Assembly (NCBI RefSeq): GCF_900142755.1
Contig: NZ_FRCA01000001.1
Location: 556,888 to 620,887, forward strand
Length of the DNA: 64,000 bases
Source: Halomonas cupida
GTDB lineage: Bacteria; Pseudomonadota; Gammaproteobacteria; Pseudomonadales; Halomonadaceae
Direction of reading: 5' to 3'
Shown here piece after piece: positions 1 to 10,431 of the stretch. A program made the translations under genes and the position numbers. The stretch's first letter is position 1, and each line of letters begins with the position of its first letter. The notes beneath the pieces were generated by a model, which saw only the letters and a program-made list of their open reading frames with translations, ran no database searches and had not been told where the DNA came from.

Positions 1-526
1 ACAGGCCGCGATTGAGCCCCAGCAATTGCGAGTCGGTTAGCGGTCCGCGGCGCTCGAGGCGGTCCCCGACCATGAATACGGTCGATAGATTGAGAATGGC
101 GCCGAGCAGGTGTACGCCCAGCCAGGTGCCGGCCAGACCGCGACGCCCGGTGATGCCTCGGGTGGCAGGGGGGGCGGCCTGTTCCGCAGGACGCCCGATC
201 AGGGCGATGAAACTGACACCGACCAGCATGGCAGCGACGAAGATGTTGCCATCCAGTATGTGCAGTATCTGGATGTCGGCGCCGTAGATCCACCAGGCCA
301 GCAGCAGCATGACCAGCCCCAGCACTGCCAGACTGCCCGCCTGCCATTGGTTGCGGTGTGGGATATCGCGCCACATCAAGGCGACGGAAGACCACAGCAG
401 GACACTCGTCAGCGGGGCCGGTATCGGCAGGACAAAGGACAGGATCTGAGTGAGCAGTCCTGCCAGCGTCAAGCTTCCAGCAAGGCGATGCCGCAATGGC
501 GGTCGGGGAGTAGGGCTGGTGGTCAT
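1..526 (-). CDS. Membrane protein, partial (C-terminus outside window)
   Basis: An open frame starts with ATG at 526 and runs without a stop off the left edge, giving about 175 codons. The visible protein has several hydrophobic stretches (for example LAVLGLVMLLLAWWIYG and ILDGNIFVAAMLVGVSFIAL) separated by short polar loops, so it is very likely a multi-pass inner-membrane protein with the N-terminus in this window. I do not recognise the family. It lies 58 bp downstream of the LysR gene on the same strand and could be co-transcribed with it. Function cannot be stated from the part seen. Confidence 0.6.
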   Translation of the reverse strand, partial: MTTSPTPRPPLRHRLAGSLTLAGLLTQILSFVLPIPAPLTSVLLWSSVALMWRDIPHRNQWQAGSLAVLGLVMLLLAWWIYGADIQILHILDGNIFVAAMLVGVSFIALIGRPAEQAAPPATRGITGRRGLAGTWLGVHLLGAILNLSTVFMVGDRLERRGPLTDSQLLGLNRGL

Positions 527-584
527 GAATCCGTTCGCTTTCCCTGGCTGACGTGTGGATGGGGCTTTTATGGGCCGGTGAGGC

Positions 585-1502
585 TCAGTGGGATAGAGGC
601 CAATCGATTGCTGCAGCCTCACGACTTTCGTCGAGTCGGGCCAGCATCGCCCGGGCGGCGTTGGATAGGGTACGGTCACGGTGCACCAGATAACCCAACG
701 GACGCTGGATGTCGATGTCATCCACTGAAAGGGTGGTCAGCCTGCCTTTCTCGATATCCGTCACCACCATTCGCTCGGGCAATAAGCTCCAGCCCAACCC
801 GGCGATGACCATCATCTTGAGGGTTTCCAGGTAGTTCGTCGACTGGCTGACCCGTAGATCCAGGTGATGCTCGGCAAGACATTGCTCGATCAACTGGTGG
901 GTGAAGGTGAATGGGCCGGGCATCAATGCATCATGGTCGCTGAGCGCTCGGGGTGAGAGGTGAGGGTGGTGAGCAAGAGGGTGGTCGGGACTGGCTACCA
1001 ACACCATCCGATCGATCCACACCGGCACCACCCTCAGTTGGGGGTCAGGATTCGCGGTCAGCGTCACCAGAGCCACCTCGATCTGACCATCGAGCACGCC
1101 CTGCCAGGCCTGCTCGGAGTCGAGAAAGCGCAGATCCAGGCGGACCTCAGGGTGGTCCTTGACGTAGTCGCCCAGAATGGGCGGTAGACGATGCAGACCG
1201 ATATGGTGGCTGGTGGCGAGGATCAGTTCACCACCGACATCGCCATCGAGATTGCCCAGCGCCCGGCGGCTGTCATCCACCATCACCAGGATCTGCCGCG
1301 CGCGTGGCAGCAATACTCGGCCAGCCTCGGTAAGACTGACACGCCGACCTATGCGATCGAACAACCGGGCGCGAGTCTGGTTCTCCAGCACGGCGATGCG
1401 CTTGCTGACCGCCGGCTGCGTCAGGTGCAACTGCTCCGCCGCGCGCGAGAAACTGCCGCAATCGGCGACGGCCAGAAAGGCCTGCAGGCTTTGGGTGTCC
1501 AT
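585..1502 (-). CDS. LysR-family transcriptional regulator
   Basis: A 305-residue protein of typical LysR length. The N-terminus (MDTQSLQAFLAVADCGSFSRAAEQLHLTQPAVSKRI) is the classical winged helix-turn-helix, and the rest fits the periplasmic-binding-like effector domain. It is divergent from leuCDB with about 380 bp between them, the arrangement expected for a LysR regulator acting on the neighbouring operon. A LysR gene next to leuC is also known in pseudomonads. A 15-bp T-N11-A palindrome at 1684-1698 is a candidate binding site. That it regulates leucine biosynthesis is inference; it may instead control the membrane-protein gene downstream. Confidence 0.85.
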   Translation of the reverse strand: MDTQSLQAFLAVADCGSFSRAAEQLHLTQPAVSKRIAVLENQTRARLFDRIGRRVSLTEAGRVLLPRARQILVMVDDSRRALGNLDGDVGGELILATSHHIGLHRLPPILGDYVKDHPEVRLDLRFLDSEQAWQGVLDGQIEVALVTLTANPDPQLRVVPVWIDRMVLVASPDHPLAHHPHLSPRALSDHDALMPGPFTFTHQLIEQCLAEHHLDLRVSQSTNYLETLKMMVIAGLGWSLLPERMVVTDIEKGRLTTLSVDDIDIQRPLGYLVHRDRTLSNAARAMLARLDESREAAAIDWPLSH

Positions 1503-1515
1503 GGCGTTTCCTTGA

Positions 1516-1676
1516 TGAAGCTACGAGCTACGAGCTACGAGTACGCTTCGCTCGAGCCGAACCCCGAACCCCGAACCGGGGAAATACACGGAACTGTGGG
1601 TTTGGCGATGAGCCGCTCGCGTCTCGAAGCTGGAGCGGCACTGGTCCGCTCGAAGCTCGCTGCTCGTAGCTCGGAA
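1516..1676. repeat. Semi-palindromic intergenic element with heptamer repeats, copy 1
   Basis: This element has a left arm of repeated GCTACGA heptamers (about 1520-1542), the shared block CGCTCGAGC, three copies of CCGAACC (1557-1577) closed by GGGG, a conserved stretch ending GAGCCGCTCG, and a right arm with CTCGAAGC and CTCGTAGCTCG, which mirrors the left arm. The same architecture recurs at 17095-17270 and 59897-60137. The arms are long enough to form an extended imperfect hairpin. It codes for nothing I can support. Confidence 0.75.
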
Positions 1677-1683
1677 CTTTATT

Positions 1684-1698
1684 ATTCCTCTTAGGAAT
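1684..1698. promoter_or_regulatory. Palindromic T-N11-A motif, candidate LysR operator
   Basis: ATTCCTCTTAGGAAT is a 15-bp inverted repeat with T at 1685 and A at 1697, the T-N11-A form recognised by LysR-type regulators. It lies between the divergent LysR gene and leuC in an AT-rich stretch. Binding by the adjacent regulator is inferred from position only. Confidence 0.4.
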
Positions 1699-1881
1699 CG
1701 TTTTAATAAATAACATGAATTGCTTTTATTTGGGAGGGGCGCGAGACTTGTTGCACAAGCCCGGTTTTCAAGGACTGGTTTCCAGGTTCTGCGCTGACCA
1801 CAGGCGCCGATACTTCGATCGGATTGATGACAGTAACAGAGAGGCGAGAGAGGCGTGAGCCCGAGCCTCGGAGGAGAATTC

Positions 1882-3333
1882 ATGGCAGCCCGGACACTTT
1901 ACGACAAGTTATGGCAGCAGCATCTCGTCAAGGAACGCGATGACGGCACGGCACTGATCTATATCGATCGCCAATTGCTGCACGAGGTCACCTCACCTCA
2001 GGCCTTCGAGGGCCTGCGTATTGCCGGTCGCAAGCCCTGGCGTCTCGATGCCAACCTGGCAACCCCTGATCACAATGTTCCGACCACGGTCAAGGAGCGT
2101 GCTGAAGGCAACAGCGGCATCAAGGATCCGGTGTCATTGATCCAGGTGCAGACGCTCGACGATAACTGCGAAGCCTTCGGTATCGAGGAATTCCGCATCA
2201 ATGACCCGCGTCAGGGCATTGTTCACGTGGTCGGTCCGGAGCAGGGGGCGACCCTGCCTGGCATGACGGTGGTATGTGGCGACTCTCATACCGCCACACA
2301 TGGCGCTTTCGCCGCTCTGGCCCATGGCATTGGCACCTCCGAAGTCGAGCACGTATTGGCGACTCAGTGCCTGCTGGCCCAGAAGATGAAGAACATGCAG
2401 GTGCGTGTCGAAGGGCAGCTTGGTGCCGGAGTCACTGCCAAGGACGTGGTCCTCGCCGTGATCGGTCGCATCGGCACCGCCGGCGGCACCGGCTATGCCA
2501 TCGAGTTTGCCGGCAGCGCGATCCAGAGCCTGAGCATGGAAGGCCGTATGACGGTGTGCAACATGGCCATCGAGGCCGGGGCTCGCGTCGGCCTGATCGC
2601 CGTGGATGACACCACCATCGATTACCTCGCGGGGCGGCCCTTTGCTCCCCAGCAGGCTGATTGGGAGGCCGCTGTTGCTGATTGGCGCAACCTGGTGTCC
2701 GATGAAGGCGCCCGGTTCGACAAGGTGGTGACCCTCGATGCGGCCGAGATCGAGCCGCAGGTCAGCTGGGGAACCAGCCCGGAGATGGTCACCGGTGTCA
2801 GCGGTGAAGTACCGGACCCCGCTCAGGCGGGAGACGACACTGTGCGGGGCAGCATCAGCCGCGCGCTGGAATACATGGGATTGTCCCCTCGCCAGAAGAT
2901 CACCGATATCCGTCTGGATAAGGTGTTCATCGGCTCCTGCACCAATTCGCGTATCGAAGACCTGCGTGAGGCGGCGAAGGTTGCTCAGGGCCGCAAGGTG
3001 GCCAGCTCGATTCAACTCGCCATGGTGGTTCCGGGCTCCGGTCTGGTGAAGCGCCAGGCCGAGCAGGAAGGGCTCGACAGGATCTTCATCGATGCGGGTT
3101 TCGAGTGGCGTGAGCCGGGCTGTTCCATGTGCCTGGCCATGAACGCCGACAAACTGGGGGCCGGCGAGCACTGTGCCTCGACCTCGAACCGCAATTTCGA
3201 GGGGCGTCAGGGGTATGGCGGCCGAACGCACCTGGTCAGCCCGGCGATGGCTGCTGCCGCCGCGATTGCCGGTCATTTTGTCGATGTTCGTCATCTTGAC
3301 GCTGATGCCAGCAATGCACGAGAGGAGGCCTGA
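1882..3333 (+). CDS. leuC: 3-isopropylmalate dehydratase, large subunit
   Basis: LeuC with LeuD isomerises 2-isopropylmalate to 3-isopropylmalate in leucine biosynthesis. The 483-residue product has the aconitase-fold [4Fe-4S] ligands: Cys353 in GSCTNSR, and Cys414 and Cys417 in CSMC. The motif [13 protein letters not shown] is also typical. The frame is open further upstream, but the ATG at 1882 has a strong GGAGGAG ribosome site and the conserved start [11 protein letters not shown], so it was chosen. leuD follows after 3 bp and leuB after a further 30 bp, so the three form one operon. Confidence 0.97.
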   Translation: MAARTLYDKLWQQHLVKERDDGTALIYIDRQLLHEVTSPQAFEGLRIAGRKPWRLDANLATPDHNVPTTVKERAEGNSGIKDPVSLIQVQTLDDNCEAFGIEEFRINDPRQGIVHVVGPEQGATLPGMTVVCGDSHTATHGAFAALAHGIGTSEVEHVLATQCLLAQKMKNMQVRVEGQLGAGVTAKDVVLAVIGRIGTAGGTGYAIEFAGSAIQSLSMEGRMTVCNMAIEAGARVGLIAVDDTTIDYLAGRPFAPQQADWEAAVADWRNLVSDEGARFDKVVTLDAAEIEPQVSWGTSPEMVTGVSGEVPDPAQAGDDTVRGSISRALEYMGLSPRQKITDIRLDKVFIGSCTNSRIEDLREAAKVAQGRKVASSIQLAMVVPGSGLVKRQAEQEGLDRIFIDAGFEWREPGCSMCLAMNADKLGAGEHCASTSNRNFEGRQGYGGRTHLVSPAMAAAAAIAGHFVDVRHLDADASNAREEA

Positions 3334-3336
3334 GCC

Positions 3337-3990
3337 ATGGAAAAGTTCGAACAGATTCAGGGATTGGTCGCACCGCTTGACCGTGCCAATGTCGATACCG
3401 ACCTGATCATTCCCAAACAGTTTCTCAAGTCCATCAAACGCACAGGATTCGGCGTCAACCTGTTTGATGAATTGCGTTATCTCGATGAAGGACAGCCGGG
3501 GCAGGACACATCACAGCGCCCATTGAATCCGGATTTCGTGCTCAACCAGTCCCGCTATCAGGGGGCTCAGGTGTTGCTGGCTCGGCGCAACTTCGGTTGC
3601 GGCAGTTCCCGCGAGCATGCCCCCTGGGCGCTGGAGGACTTCGGTTTCCGTGTGGTCATTGCGCCGAGTTTTGCCGATATCTTCTACAACAATGCGTTCA
3701 AGAACGGCATTCTGCTGATCACTCTGGCCGAAGAGCAGGTCGACCGCCTGTTCCGCGAAGTCGAGGCCGAGGAGGGCTATCGCCTGGATGTGGACCTCGT
3801 GAATCAGCGGGTGACAACACCTGGTGGCGAGATTCTCGACTTCGAGGTGGATGCCTTCCGCAAGCATTGTCTGCTCGAAGGTCTCGACGACATCGGCATC
3901 ACTCTGAAGGATGAGTCGGCGATTCGTGATTTCGAAGTGCGTCATCGCACTGCACGACCCTGGCTGTTCCGCGATACGCCATCGGCTTGA
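3337..3990 (+). CDS. leuD: 3-isopropylmalate dehydratase, small subunit
   Basis: The 217-residue swivel-domain subunit partners LeuC in the isopropylmalate isomerase. Diagnostic segments are [20 protein letters not shown] near the N-terminus and [14 protein letters not shown], the substrate-binding loop of the small subunit. The start is an ATG 3 bp after the leuC stop, so translation is probably coupled. Length and motifs match the bacterial family. Confidence 0.97.
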   Translation: MEKFEQIQGLVAPLDRANVDTDLIIPKQFLKSIKRTGFGVNLFDELRYLDEGQPGQDTSQRPLNPDFVLNQSRYQGAQVLLARRNFGCGSSREHAPWALEDFGFRVVIAPSFADIFYNNAFKNGILLITLAEEQVDRLFREVEAEEGYRLDVDLVNQRVTTPGGEILDFEVDAFRKHCLLEGLDDIGITLKDESAIRDFEVRHRTARPWLFRDTPSA

Positions 3991-4020
3991 TTGCCATCTT
4001 GAATGTAAGGATAGAACGAT

Positions 4021-5094
4021 ATGACTCGCAGGATTCTGGTACTGCCCGGTGATGGCATCGGGCCGGAAATCACCGCCCAGGCAACGCGTGTGCTCGAGGC
4101 CTGTCAGACGCTGGGACTCGATGCCGAGATCGAGCAGGGCCTGGTGGGGGGCAGTGCCTACGATGCGCATGGCGTGCCGCTTCCCGATGAAACTCTCGAC
4201 AAGGCGCGGAGTGCCGATGCGATTCTGCTTGGCGCTGTCGGTGGCCCCAAATGGGATCGCATAGAGGATCTCTCGAAGCGCCCGGAAAAAGGCCTGCTGG
4301 GCCTGCGCAAGGAACTGGGGCTGTTCGGTAACCTGCGCCCGGCGATTCTCTACCCGCAACTGGCTGAGGCCTCGACCCTCAAGCCGGAAGTCGTGTCCGG
4401 TCTCGATATCATGATCGTGCGCGAGTTGACCGGCGGCATCTATTTCGGGCAACCGCGCGGTATCGAGGAGCGCGACGGCCAGCGTGTCGGCTTCAACACC
4501 TACGTCTACAGCGAAAGCGAGATCGAGCGTATCGGTCGAGTGGCCTTCGAGATGGCACGCAAGCGCAATGGCAAGCTGTGCAGCGTGGACAAGGCCAATG
4601 TTCTCGAAGTCACCATCCTGTGGCGTGAAGTCATGGATCGTCTCGCCGCCGAATACCCAGATGTTGAGCTGTCGCACATGTATGTCGACAATGCGGCCAT
4701 GCAACTGGTGCGCGCGCCCAGGCAGTTCGACGTAGTGGTTACCGGCAACATGTTCGGCGATATCCTTTCCGATGCGGCGGCAATGCTCACTGGCTCCATC
4801 GGCATGCTGCCGTCGGCTTCGCTCAACGAGCGTGGCCAAGGTATGTATGAGCCCTGCCATGGTAGTGCGCCGGACATCGCCGGTCAGAATCTCGCCAACC
4901 CTCTGGCAACGATCCTGTCGGTGGCAATGATGTTGCGTTATTCCCTCGACGAGGCAGACCTCGCCGCCCGCATCGAAGCGGCAGTCGGCAAGGTGCTGGA
5001 TGATGGACTGCGCACCGCGGATATCGCTTCCGAGGGCAAGCGCCGTGTCTCCACCTCGGAGATGGGTGACGCCGTTTTGGCCGCCTTGTCCTGA
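4021..5094 (+). CDS. leuB: 3-isopropylmalate dehydrogenase
   Basis: A 357-residue NAD-dependent beta-decarboxylating dehydrogenase that converts 3-isopropylmalate to 2-oxoisocaproate. It starts [17 protein letters not shown] and contains the substrate loop with LGLFGNLRP and the metal/cofactor motif [27 protein letters not shown]. It closes the leuCDB operon; no strong terminator is visible before asd, which has its own promoter. Confidence 0.97.
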   Translation: MTRRILVLPGDGIGPEITAQATRVLEACQTLGLDAEIEQGLVGGSAYDAHGVPLPDETLDKARSADAILLGAVGGPKWDRIEDLSKRPEKGLLGLRKELGLFGNLRPAILYPQLAEASTLKPEVVSGLDIMIVRELTGGIYFGQPRGIEERDGQRVGFNTYVYSESEIERIGRVAFEMARKRNGKLCSVDKANVLEVTILWREVMDRLAAEYPDVELSHMYVDNAAMQLVRAPRQFDVVVTGNMFGDILSDAAAMLTGSIGMLPSASLNERGQGMYEPCHGSAPDIAGQNLANPLATILSVAMMLRYSLDEADLAARIEAAVGKVLDDGLRTADIASEGKRRVSTSEMGDAVLAALS

Positions 5095-5160
5095 TCGTTG
5101 CTTGAGGGCAATATTTGCTGAGTCTTTACGCAGACGATCCCTTGAATTGACCGGTAGCGT

Positions 5161-5189
5161 CTGAAAGGCGCTGCCGGTTTCTGTATAAT
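5161..5189 (+). promoter_or_regulatory. Sigma-70-type promoter for asd
   Basis: A perfect TATAAT at 5184-5189 is preceded, with a 17-bp spacer, by CTGAAA at 5161-5166 (4 of 6 matches to TTGACA). It lies 32 bp upstream of the asd ATG and implies expression of asd independent of leuCDB. Confidence 0.6.
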
Positions 5190-5221
5190 ATTCGCCACAC
5201 TCGATATCTGGAGGACTTCAC

Positions 5222-6334
5222 ATGTTGAAAGTCGGTTTTGTTGGATGGCGCGGCATGGTGGGCTCTGTGCTCATGCAGCGCATGGTGGAAGACGGTGATT
5301 TCAAGGGTATCGAGCCGATCTTCTTCACCACATCCCAGGTTGGCCAGCCCGGCCCCGACATCGGCGTGGACGTGCCTCCGCTGAAGGATGCCTACGATAT
5401 TGCGGCGCTCAAGGCACTGGATGTCGTGGTGACCTGTCAAGGCGGTGACTACACCAAGCCGGTATACCAGGACCTGCGTGGCAGTGGCTGGAAGGGCTAC
5501 TGGATCGACGCTGCCAGTACCCTGCGTATGGCCGATGACGCGACCATCGTGCTGGATCCGGTCAATCGCCGCGTCATCGATGCGCAGTTGGCCGCCGGCA
5601 GCAAGACCTTTGTTGGCGGCAACTGCACCGTCAGCCTGATGCTGATGGGCCTCGGTGGCCTGTTCGAGGCTGATATGGTCGAGTGGATGACCTCCATGAC
5701 TTATCAGGCGGCCTCCGGCTCCGGTGCGCGCCATATGCGCGAGCTGCTGACTCAGATGGGGACGTTGCGTGACAGCGTTGCAGCCGAGCTTCAGGATCCG
5801 GCCAGCGCCATCCTCGACATCGATCGCAAGGTCACCGAAACCATGCGTTCCGGCGACTTCCCGACCGAGAACTTCACCGCGCCCCTGGCCGGAAGCCTGC
5901 TGCCGTGGATCGACACCAAGCTCGATAATGGCCAGAGCCGTGAAGAATGGAAGGGCGGTGTAGAAACCAACAAGATCCTGGGGCGTCAGGTCAACCCTGT
6001 TCCCATCGACGGTCTCTGCGTGCGGATCGGTGCCATGCGCAGCCACAGCCAGGCGTTCACCATCAAGTTGCGTCAGGATGTGCCGCTCGACGAGATCGAG
6101 GAGCGCATCGCCGCCCACAACGAATGGGTCAAGGTGATTCCCAACGACAAGGATGCCTCCATCGCCGGCCTGACTCCGACGGCTGCGACCGGCACCCTGA
6201 GCATTCCGGTTGGCCGCTTGCGCAAGCTGGCCATGGGCGGGGAATACCTGTCGGCCTTCAGCGTGGGTGACCAGCTTCTGTGGGGGGCAGCGGAGCCGCT
6301 CAAGCGGATGTTGAAGATTCTGCGCGAACAGTAA
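5222..6334 (+). CDS. asd: Aspartate-semialdehyde dehydrogenase
   Basis: The enzyme reduces aspartyl phosphate to aspartate semialdehyde, the branch point to Lys/diaminopimelate, Thr and Met. The 370-residue protein has the N-terminal NADP fold [21 protein letters not shown] and the active-site Cys135 in [15 protein letters not shown]. It belongs to the gammaproteobacterial (Vibrio/E. coli-like) Asd class. The ribosome site TGGAGG precedes the ATG. In pseudomonads the next gene is usually fimV; here it is truA. Confidence 0.97.
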   Translation: MLKVGFVGWRGMVGSVLMQRMVEDGDFKGIEPIFFTTSQVGQPGPDIGVDVPPLKDAYDIAALKALDVVVTCQGGDYTKPVYQDLRGSGWKGYWIDAASTLRMADDATIVLDPVNRRVIDAQLAAGSKTFVGGNCTVSLMLMGLGGLFEADMVEWMTSMTYQAASGSGARHMRELLTQMGTLRDSVAAELQDPASAILDIDRKVTETMRSGDFPTENFTAPLAGSLLPWIDTKLDNGQSREEWKGGVETNKILGRQVNPVPIDGLCVRIGAMRSHSQAFTIKLRQDVPLDEIEERIAAHNEWVKVIPNDKDASIAGLTPTAATGTLSIPVGRLRKLAMGGEYLSAFSVGDQLLWGAAEPLKRMLKILREQ

Positions 6335-6391
6335 TCGCGACCGGGAGAACCGGTTCTGTTCTGGAAGGGGCGCCGCAGGCGTTACCCTGGC

Positions 6392-6420
6392 ACACCCGGC
6401 TTCGGCCGGGTGTCTTTCGT
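6392..6420 (+). terminator. Rho-independent terminator after asd
   Basis: The stem ACACCCGGC / GCCGGGTGT with a TTCG tetraloop is followed by a T-rich CTTTCGTT tract, 58 bp after the asd stop. Confidence 0.8.
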
Positions 6421-6487
6421 TCTGGGGGGCGATAAGTGGATCGAGGTGGTCAAGAAGCAGGGGAAAAGGGATAATGCGCGGCTCATC

Positions 6488-6532
6488 TTTCAGCGCCACA
6501 TTTTTCAACGCCTTGTTTTTCAATGTGCTGAC
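6488..6532 (+). repeat. Degenerate 15-bp tandem repeat x3 upstream of truA
   Basis: The units TTTCAGCGCCACATT, TTTCAACGCCTTGTT and TTTCAATGTGCTGAC follow each other without gaps. The array is degenerate but resembles in form the clearer arrays upstream of trpB and the MATE gene. It ends 66 bp before the truA start. Confidence 0.4.
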
Positions 6533-6598
6533 CGCCAGTTTTCATGAAGCACAGCCGAAGCCGGGCTCGAAGGCTCTTTTGAAGGTAATGCAACCAGC

Positions 6599-7522
6599 AT
6601 GTCCCTGTTTCATTTTCTCGATGAACGTACACCACTGACGGGGCGCCTGGCCCTGAGTGTCGAATACGATGGCACCGCCTACTGTGGCTGGCAACGTCTG
6701 AAGCACTCGCCTTCTGTTCAGGGAGCGGTGGAAAAGGCTCTGGGTCGGGTGGCGGGTACCGATATCACGATTCACTGCAGTGGGCGAACCGACTCCGGGG
6801 TGCATGCGACGCGCCAGATTGTTCACTTCGATCCGCCGGTGCCGCGCTCCGAGAAGGCATGGGTATTCGGAGGCAATGCCAATCTACCGCGAGATATAGC
6901 GATTCGCTGGATAAGGGAAGTCCCTGATGACTTTCATGCGCGCTTCAAGGCGCTGGCGCGGCGTTATCGTTATGTGATTCTCAATCAGCCGAGCCGTCCG
7001 GTACTGGAACGCGCCAACGCTACCTGGTGCCGCGATCCGTTGGATGCCGACGCCATGCACGAGGCCGCCCAGGTGCTGGTGGGAGAGAATGACTTCTCGA
7101 GCTTCCGTGCGGCCGGCTGTCAGTCGAAGACCCCCTGGCGCCATCTGCACTTCATTGAAGTTCATCGCCACGGCCCGCTGGTAGTCGTGGATATCCAGGC
7201 CAACGCCTTTCTTCATCATATGGTGCGCAATATTGTCGGGGCGCTGATGACCGTCGGGCGGGGAGAGGAAGGCACCGACTACCTCGCTCGCCTGTTGGCA
7301 CTCAAGGATCGTACCCTCAGTGACGTCACTGCACCTGGCAGCGGACTGCATTTTGTCGATACCCTTTATGACGAGGTGTGGCAGTTGCCGAAGGAGCCAC
7401 TGGGGCCCAACCTGCTGGCATTCCTGGGTGAGTGGACCGGCGAGCGTGAACTGCCCGACTGTCGCATGGTGGACTTCCGTCGCCGCCGTCAGATCGCGCC
7501 GGACGACAAGCCTGCCCCTTGA
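6599..7522 (+). CDS. truA: tRNA pseudouridine(38-40) synthase
   Basis: TruA isomerises uridines 38-40 in the anticodon arm of tRNAs. The 307-residue protein has the catalytic Asp65 in CSGRTDSGVHA and the family segments VEYDGTAYCGWQ and FLHHMVRNIVG. The ATG at 6599 adds about 15 residues before the conserved core; AAGGTAA lies about 12 nt upstream as a weak ribosome site. The short N-terminal extension MSLFHFLDERTP is common in related genera. The position before trpF matches the Pseudomonas order. Confidence 0.95.
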   Translation: MSLFHFLDERTPLTGRLALSVEYDGTAYCGWQRLKHSPSVQGAVEKALGRVAGTDITIHCSGRTDSGVHATRQIVHFDPPVPRSEKAWVFGGNANLPRDIAIRWIREVPDDFHARFKALARRYRYVILNQPSRPVLERANATWCRDPLDADAMHEAAQVLVGENDFSSFRAAGCQSKTPWRHLHFIEVHRHGPLVVVDIQANAFLHHMVRNIVGALMTVGRGEEGTDYLARLLALKDRTLSDVTAPGSGLHFVDTLYDEVWQLPKEPLGPNLLAFLGEWTGERELPDCRMVDFRRRRQIAPDDKPAP

Positions 7523-7611
7523 CTCTGGCTGAACACATCAAGCAGCCAGCAGAGTGTTACCGAGAAGCCGGCTTGAAAGGGGCAGCATCATGGAGAACGA
7601 GGCACAGTGAA

Positions 7612-8235
7612 ATGAGACGTACCAGGGTCAAATTCTGTGGTCTAACCGATGCTGACGATCTGGCATCGGCCATCGCCGAAGGCGCTGACGCCATCGGTTT
7701 TGTGCTGTGGCCCGGCAGTAAACGTGCCATCGATCTGGCCGCTCTGCAGCTGTTGGCATCTCGGGTGCCGGCCTTTGTCACTCGAGTTGGGCTCTTCGTT
7801 GACCCGTCAGCGGAGGAGGTCGAGGCCTGTCTGCCCTGGCTGGATCTGCTGCAGTTCCATGGTGATGAGTCTCCTGCCTTTTGTGCTCGGTTTGGTCGTG
7901 CCTGGATCAAGGCATTGCGCATGCGGGATGACATTGATCTGTACACTGCGCAACGTGACTATGCAGCCTCCAGCGCACTGCTGCTGGATGCGTGGCGACC
8001 GGGTGTGCCGGGGGGGACAGGGGAGACCTTCGACTGGTCGCGAATCCCCGCAGACCTGGAAAAACCTGTTATCCTCGCCGGTGGCCTGTGCGCCGAGAAT
8101 GTTGGCCAGGCGATAGCCGCTGTGGCGCCCTTTGCGGTGGATGTTTCCGGTGGTATCGAGGCAAGCGCTGGACGCAAGGACAGTGCCCGTATGCGGGCCT
8201 TCATGTCGGCGGTGGCATCGGCGGATCGCCGCTGA
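7612..8235 (+). CDS. trpF: Phosphoribosylanthranilate isomerase
   Basis: This TIM-barrel enzyme performs the Amadori rearrangement of phosphoribosylanthranilate in tryptophan biosynthesis. The 207-residue length is typical when the ATG at 7612 is used, giving MRRTRVKFCGLT at the canonical first strand; an upstream in-frame start at 7519 would add 31 unrelated residues overlapping truA. The phosphate-binding end ILAGGLCAENV and VDVSGGIE are present. trpF is next to trpBA as in pseudomonads, while trpEGDC are not in this window. Confidence 0.95.
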   Translation: MRRTRVKFCGLTDADDLASAIAEGADAIGFVLWPGSKRAIDLAALQLLASRVPAFVTRVGLFVDPSAEEVEACLPWLDLLQFHGDESPAFCARFGRAWIKALRMRDDIDLYTAQRDYAASSALLLDAWRPGVPGGTGETFDWSRIPADLEKPVILAGGLCAENVGQAIAAVAPFAVDVSGGIEASAGRKDSARMRAFMSAVASADRR

Positions 8236-8253
8236 CAGCACCTGATGCAGCCT

Positions 8254-8306
8254 GGTCTTGCAAAACAGGTCTTGCAAATCGGTCTTGCCAAGCGGTTTTG
8301 CCAACG
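8254..8306 (+). repeat. 13-bp tandem repeat x4 upstream of trpB
   Basis: The units GGTCTTGCAAAACA (14), GGTCTTGCAAATC, GGTCTTGCCAAGC and GGTTTTGCCAACG are head to tail. The array fills most of the trpF-trpB gap and ends 41 bp before the trpB start codon. Confidence 0.85.
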
Positions 8307-8347
8307 ATGGATTCGCCCACGATTGATTCGAGCTGGAGGTGAGTGTA

Positions 8348-9562
8348 GTGAGCAAGTTCAGTGACCTGACTCGGCTACCTGATGCTCGTGGCCATTTTGG
8401 CCCCTACGGGGGGCGATTTGTCTCCGAGACTCTGAGCTTCGCGCTGGAAGACCTGTCTCGTACCTATGACCGTCTGCGTCAGGACCCCACCTTCCAGGCC
8501 GAGTTTGACTACGACCTGGCACACTACGTTGGGCGTCCTTCACCGCTGTATCATGCGCGTCGCTGGTCGCAGCAATTGGGGGGCGCACAGATCTGGTTGA
8601 AGCGCGAGGACCTCAATCACACTGGCGCGCATAAGGTGAACAACACCATTGGTCAGGCTCTTCTGGCCCGGCACAGCGGCAAGCCCAGGGTGATTGCCGA
8701 GACCGGTGCCGGTCAGCACGGGGTTGCCACTGCGACAGTGGCCGCCCGCCTTGGACTGAAGTGCGATGTCTATATGGGCGAGGCCGACACCCAGCGCCAG
8801 AAACTGAACGTCTATCGCATGCGGTTGCTGGGCGCCAACGTGATTCCGGTGACATCGGGGACGCGCACACTCAAGGATGCGATGAACGAGGCACTGCGCG
8901 ACTGGGTGACCAACGTCGATGACACCTTCTACATCATCGGGACCGTGGCTGGGCCCCACCCCTATCCGCAACTGGTGCGCGACTTCAATGCCGTGGTGGG
9001 GCGTGAAGCACGTCGTCAGTCGCTTGAGCATTTCGGCCAACTGCCGGACGCCCTGATCGCCTGTGTCGGCGGCGGGTCCAATGCCATGGGCCTGTTCTAT
9101 CCCTTTGTCGAAGACGATGAGGTTGCCATGTACGGTGTCGAGGCCGGCGGTGACGGTGTCGAGACTGGTCGCCACGCGGCACCGCTGGCTTCGGGTGCGC
9201 CGCGTGGCGTGCTGCACGGCAATCGTACCTACCTGATGTCGGATGAGGGCGGTCAGGTCAGCGATACCCATTCGATCTCTGCCGGGCTCGACTATCCCGG
9301 TGTCGGCCCGGAGCACGCATTGTGGAAGGATGTTGGTCGAGTGAACTATGTGGCCGCCAATGATGACGAAGTGCTGGATGCCTTCCGTGAGTTGACCCGT
9401 GTCGAAGGCATCATGCCGGCACTGGAATCCGCCCATGCCCTGGCCCATGCCCGCAAGCTCGCACCGACCATGAGTTCCGAGCAGAACATTGTCGTCAACC
9501 TATCCGGGCGTGGGGACAAGGACATTCTTACCGTTGCCGGTATCGACGGCATTGAGCTGTAG
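8348..9562 (+). CDS. trpB: Tryptophan synthase, beta subunit
   Basis: TrpB condenses indole with serine using pyridoxal phosphate. The cofactor lysine is Lys96 in [13 protein letters not shown], and the phosphate loop is [10 protein letters not shown]. The GTG at 8348 was chosen because GGAGG at 8335-8339 lies 8 nt upstream; the alternative GTG at 8339 overlaps that ribosome site. This gives 404 residues, the family's usual length. trpA follows after 12 bp. The tandem repeat between trpF and trpB is unusual for a biosynthetic operon. Confidence 0.96.
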   Translation: MSKFSDLTRLPDARGHFGPYGGRFVSETLSFALEDLSRTYDRLRQDPTFQAEFDYDLAHYVGRPSPLYHARRWSQQLGGAQIWLKREDLNHTGAHKVNNTIGQALLARHSGKPRVIAETGAGQHGVATATVAARLGLKCDVYMGEADTQRQKLNVYRMRLLGANVIPVTSGTRTLKDAMNEALRDWVTNVDDTFYIIGTVAGPHPYPQLVRDFNAVVGREARRQSLEHFGQLPDALIACVGGGSNAMGLFYPFVEDDEVAMYGVEAGGDGVETGRHAAPLASGAPRGVLHGNRTYLMSDEGGQVSDTHSISAGLDYPGVGPEHALWKDVGRVNYVAANDDEVLDAFRELTRVEGIMPALESAHALAHARKLAPTMSSEQNIVVNLSGRGDKDILTVAGIDGIEL

Positions 9563-9574
9563 GGGAGCTTCGCC

Positions 9575-10399
9575 ATGACTGTTGCTCGGGAACACGGATC
9601 ACGTATCGAGAAGTGCTTTGCGTCACTCTCTGCTCAGGGACGCAAGGCGCTGATTCCCTATATCACCGCTGGCGATCCGCTGCCGGACATCACCGTCGAC
9701 TACATGCATGCGCTGGTCGAGGCCGGCGCTGACATCATAGAACTGGGGGTGCCGTTCTCCGACCCCATGGCGGATGGCCCGGTGATCCAGAAAGCCTGTG
9801 AGCGAGCGCTCAAGCATGGCGTACGTCTGACCGACCTGCTGGATATGGTGGCTGATTTCCGACGCAAGGATACGCAGACACCTGTGGTCCTGATGGGCTA
9901 CCTGAACCCCATCGAACGTCTTGGTTTCGAGGAGTTCGCAAGGCGTGCCGGGGAAGTGGGGGTCGACGGGGTGCTGGTGGTGGACATGCCGCCGGAGGAG
10001 ACGGATGAGCTGGGCCCATTGTTGAGCCAGTATCAGCTTGCCCCGATCTTCCTGGTCGCCCCTACCACATCCCCGGAGCGAGCCGCTACAATATGCGCCC
10101 ATGCATCCGGCTATCTCTACTACGTTTCGCTCAAGGGGGTCACTGGGGCCGCCAGTCCGAACGCGGATGATGTAGCGGAACATCTGGCGCCATTGCGTCA
10201 CCTGACGAACCTGCCCCTGTGCGTAGGCTTCGGTATTCGCGATGGGGCTTCTGCCGCCGAGGTGGCAAGAGTGGCCGACGGCGTTATTGTCGGTAGCGCT
10301 CTGGTATCACGTATCGCCGAGAATGAGCACACGCCTCGGCAGGCAATTGCAGAGCTCAAGGCACTGCTGAGTGAAATGCGCCAGGCGCTCGACGCTTGA
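9575..10399 (+). CDS. trpA: Tryptophan synthase, alpha subunit
   Basis: TrpA cleaves indole-3-glycerol phosphate and channels indole to TrpB. The 274-residue TIM barrel carries the catalytic pair Glu56 in ELGVPFSDP and Asp67 in MADGPVIQ, the same spacing as in Salmonella TrpA. The phosphate-binding segments GFGIRD and VIVGSALV are near the C-terminus. It is translated from an ATG 12 bp after trpB. Confidence 0.96.
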   Translation: MTVAREHGSRIEKCFASLSAQGRKALIPYITAGDPLPDITVDYMHALVEAGADIIELGVPFSDPMADGPVIQKACERALKHGVRLTDLLDMVADFRRKDTQTPVVLMGYLNPIERLGFEEFARRAGEVGVDGVLVVDMPPEETDELGPLLSQYQLAPIFLVAPTTSPERAATICAHASGYLYYVSLKGVTGAASPNADDVAEHLAPLRHLTNLPLCVGFGIRDGASAAEVARVADGVIVGSALVSRIAENEHTPRQAIAELKALLSEMRQALDA

Positions 10400-10431
10400 A
10401 GGGCGAGGCCTGGGCATCCGAATCGACTCCA

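Noticed and set aside
110-808. 232-codon plus-strand open frame at the left edge
   Set aside because: It is antisense to the membrane-protein and LysR genes and crosses the gap between them.
5126-6523. 465-codon minus-strand open frame opposite asd
   Set aside because: It is antisense to asd and runs through its terminator and promoter; no motif.
7519-7611. Longer TrpF from ATG at 7519
   Set aside because: It would add 31 residues before the conserved first strand and overlap truA; the ATG at 7612 gives the normal length.
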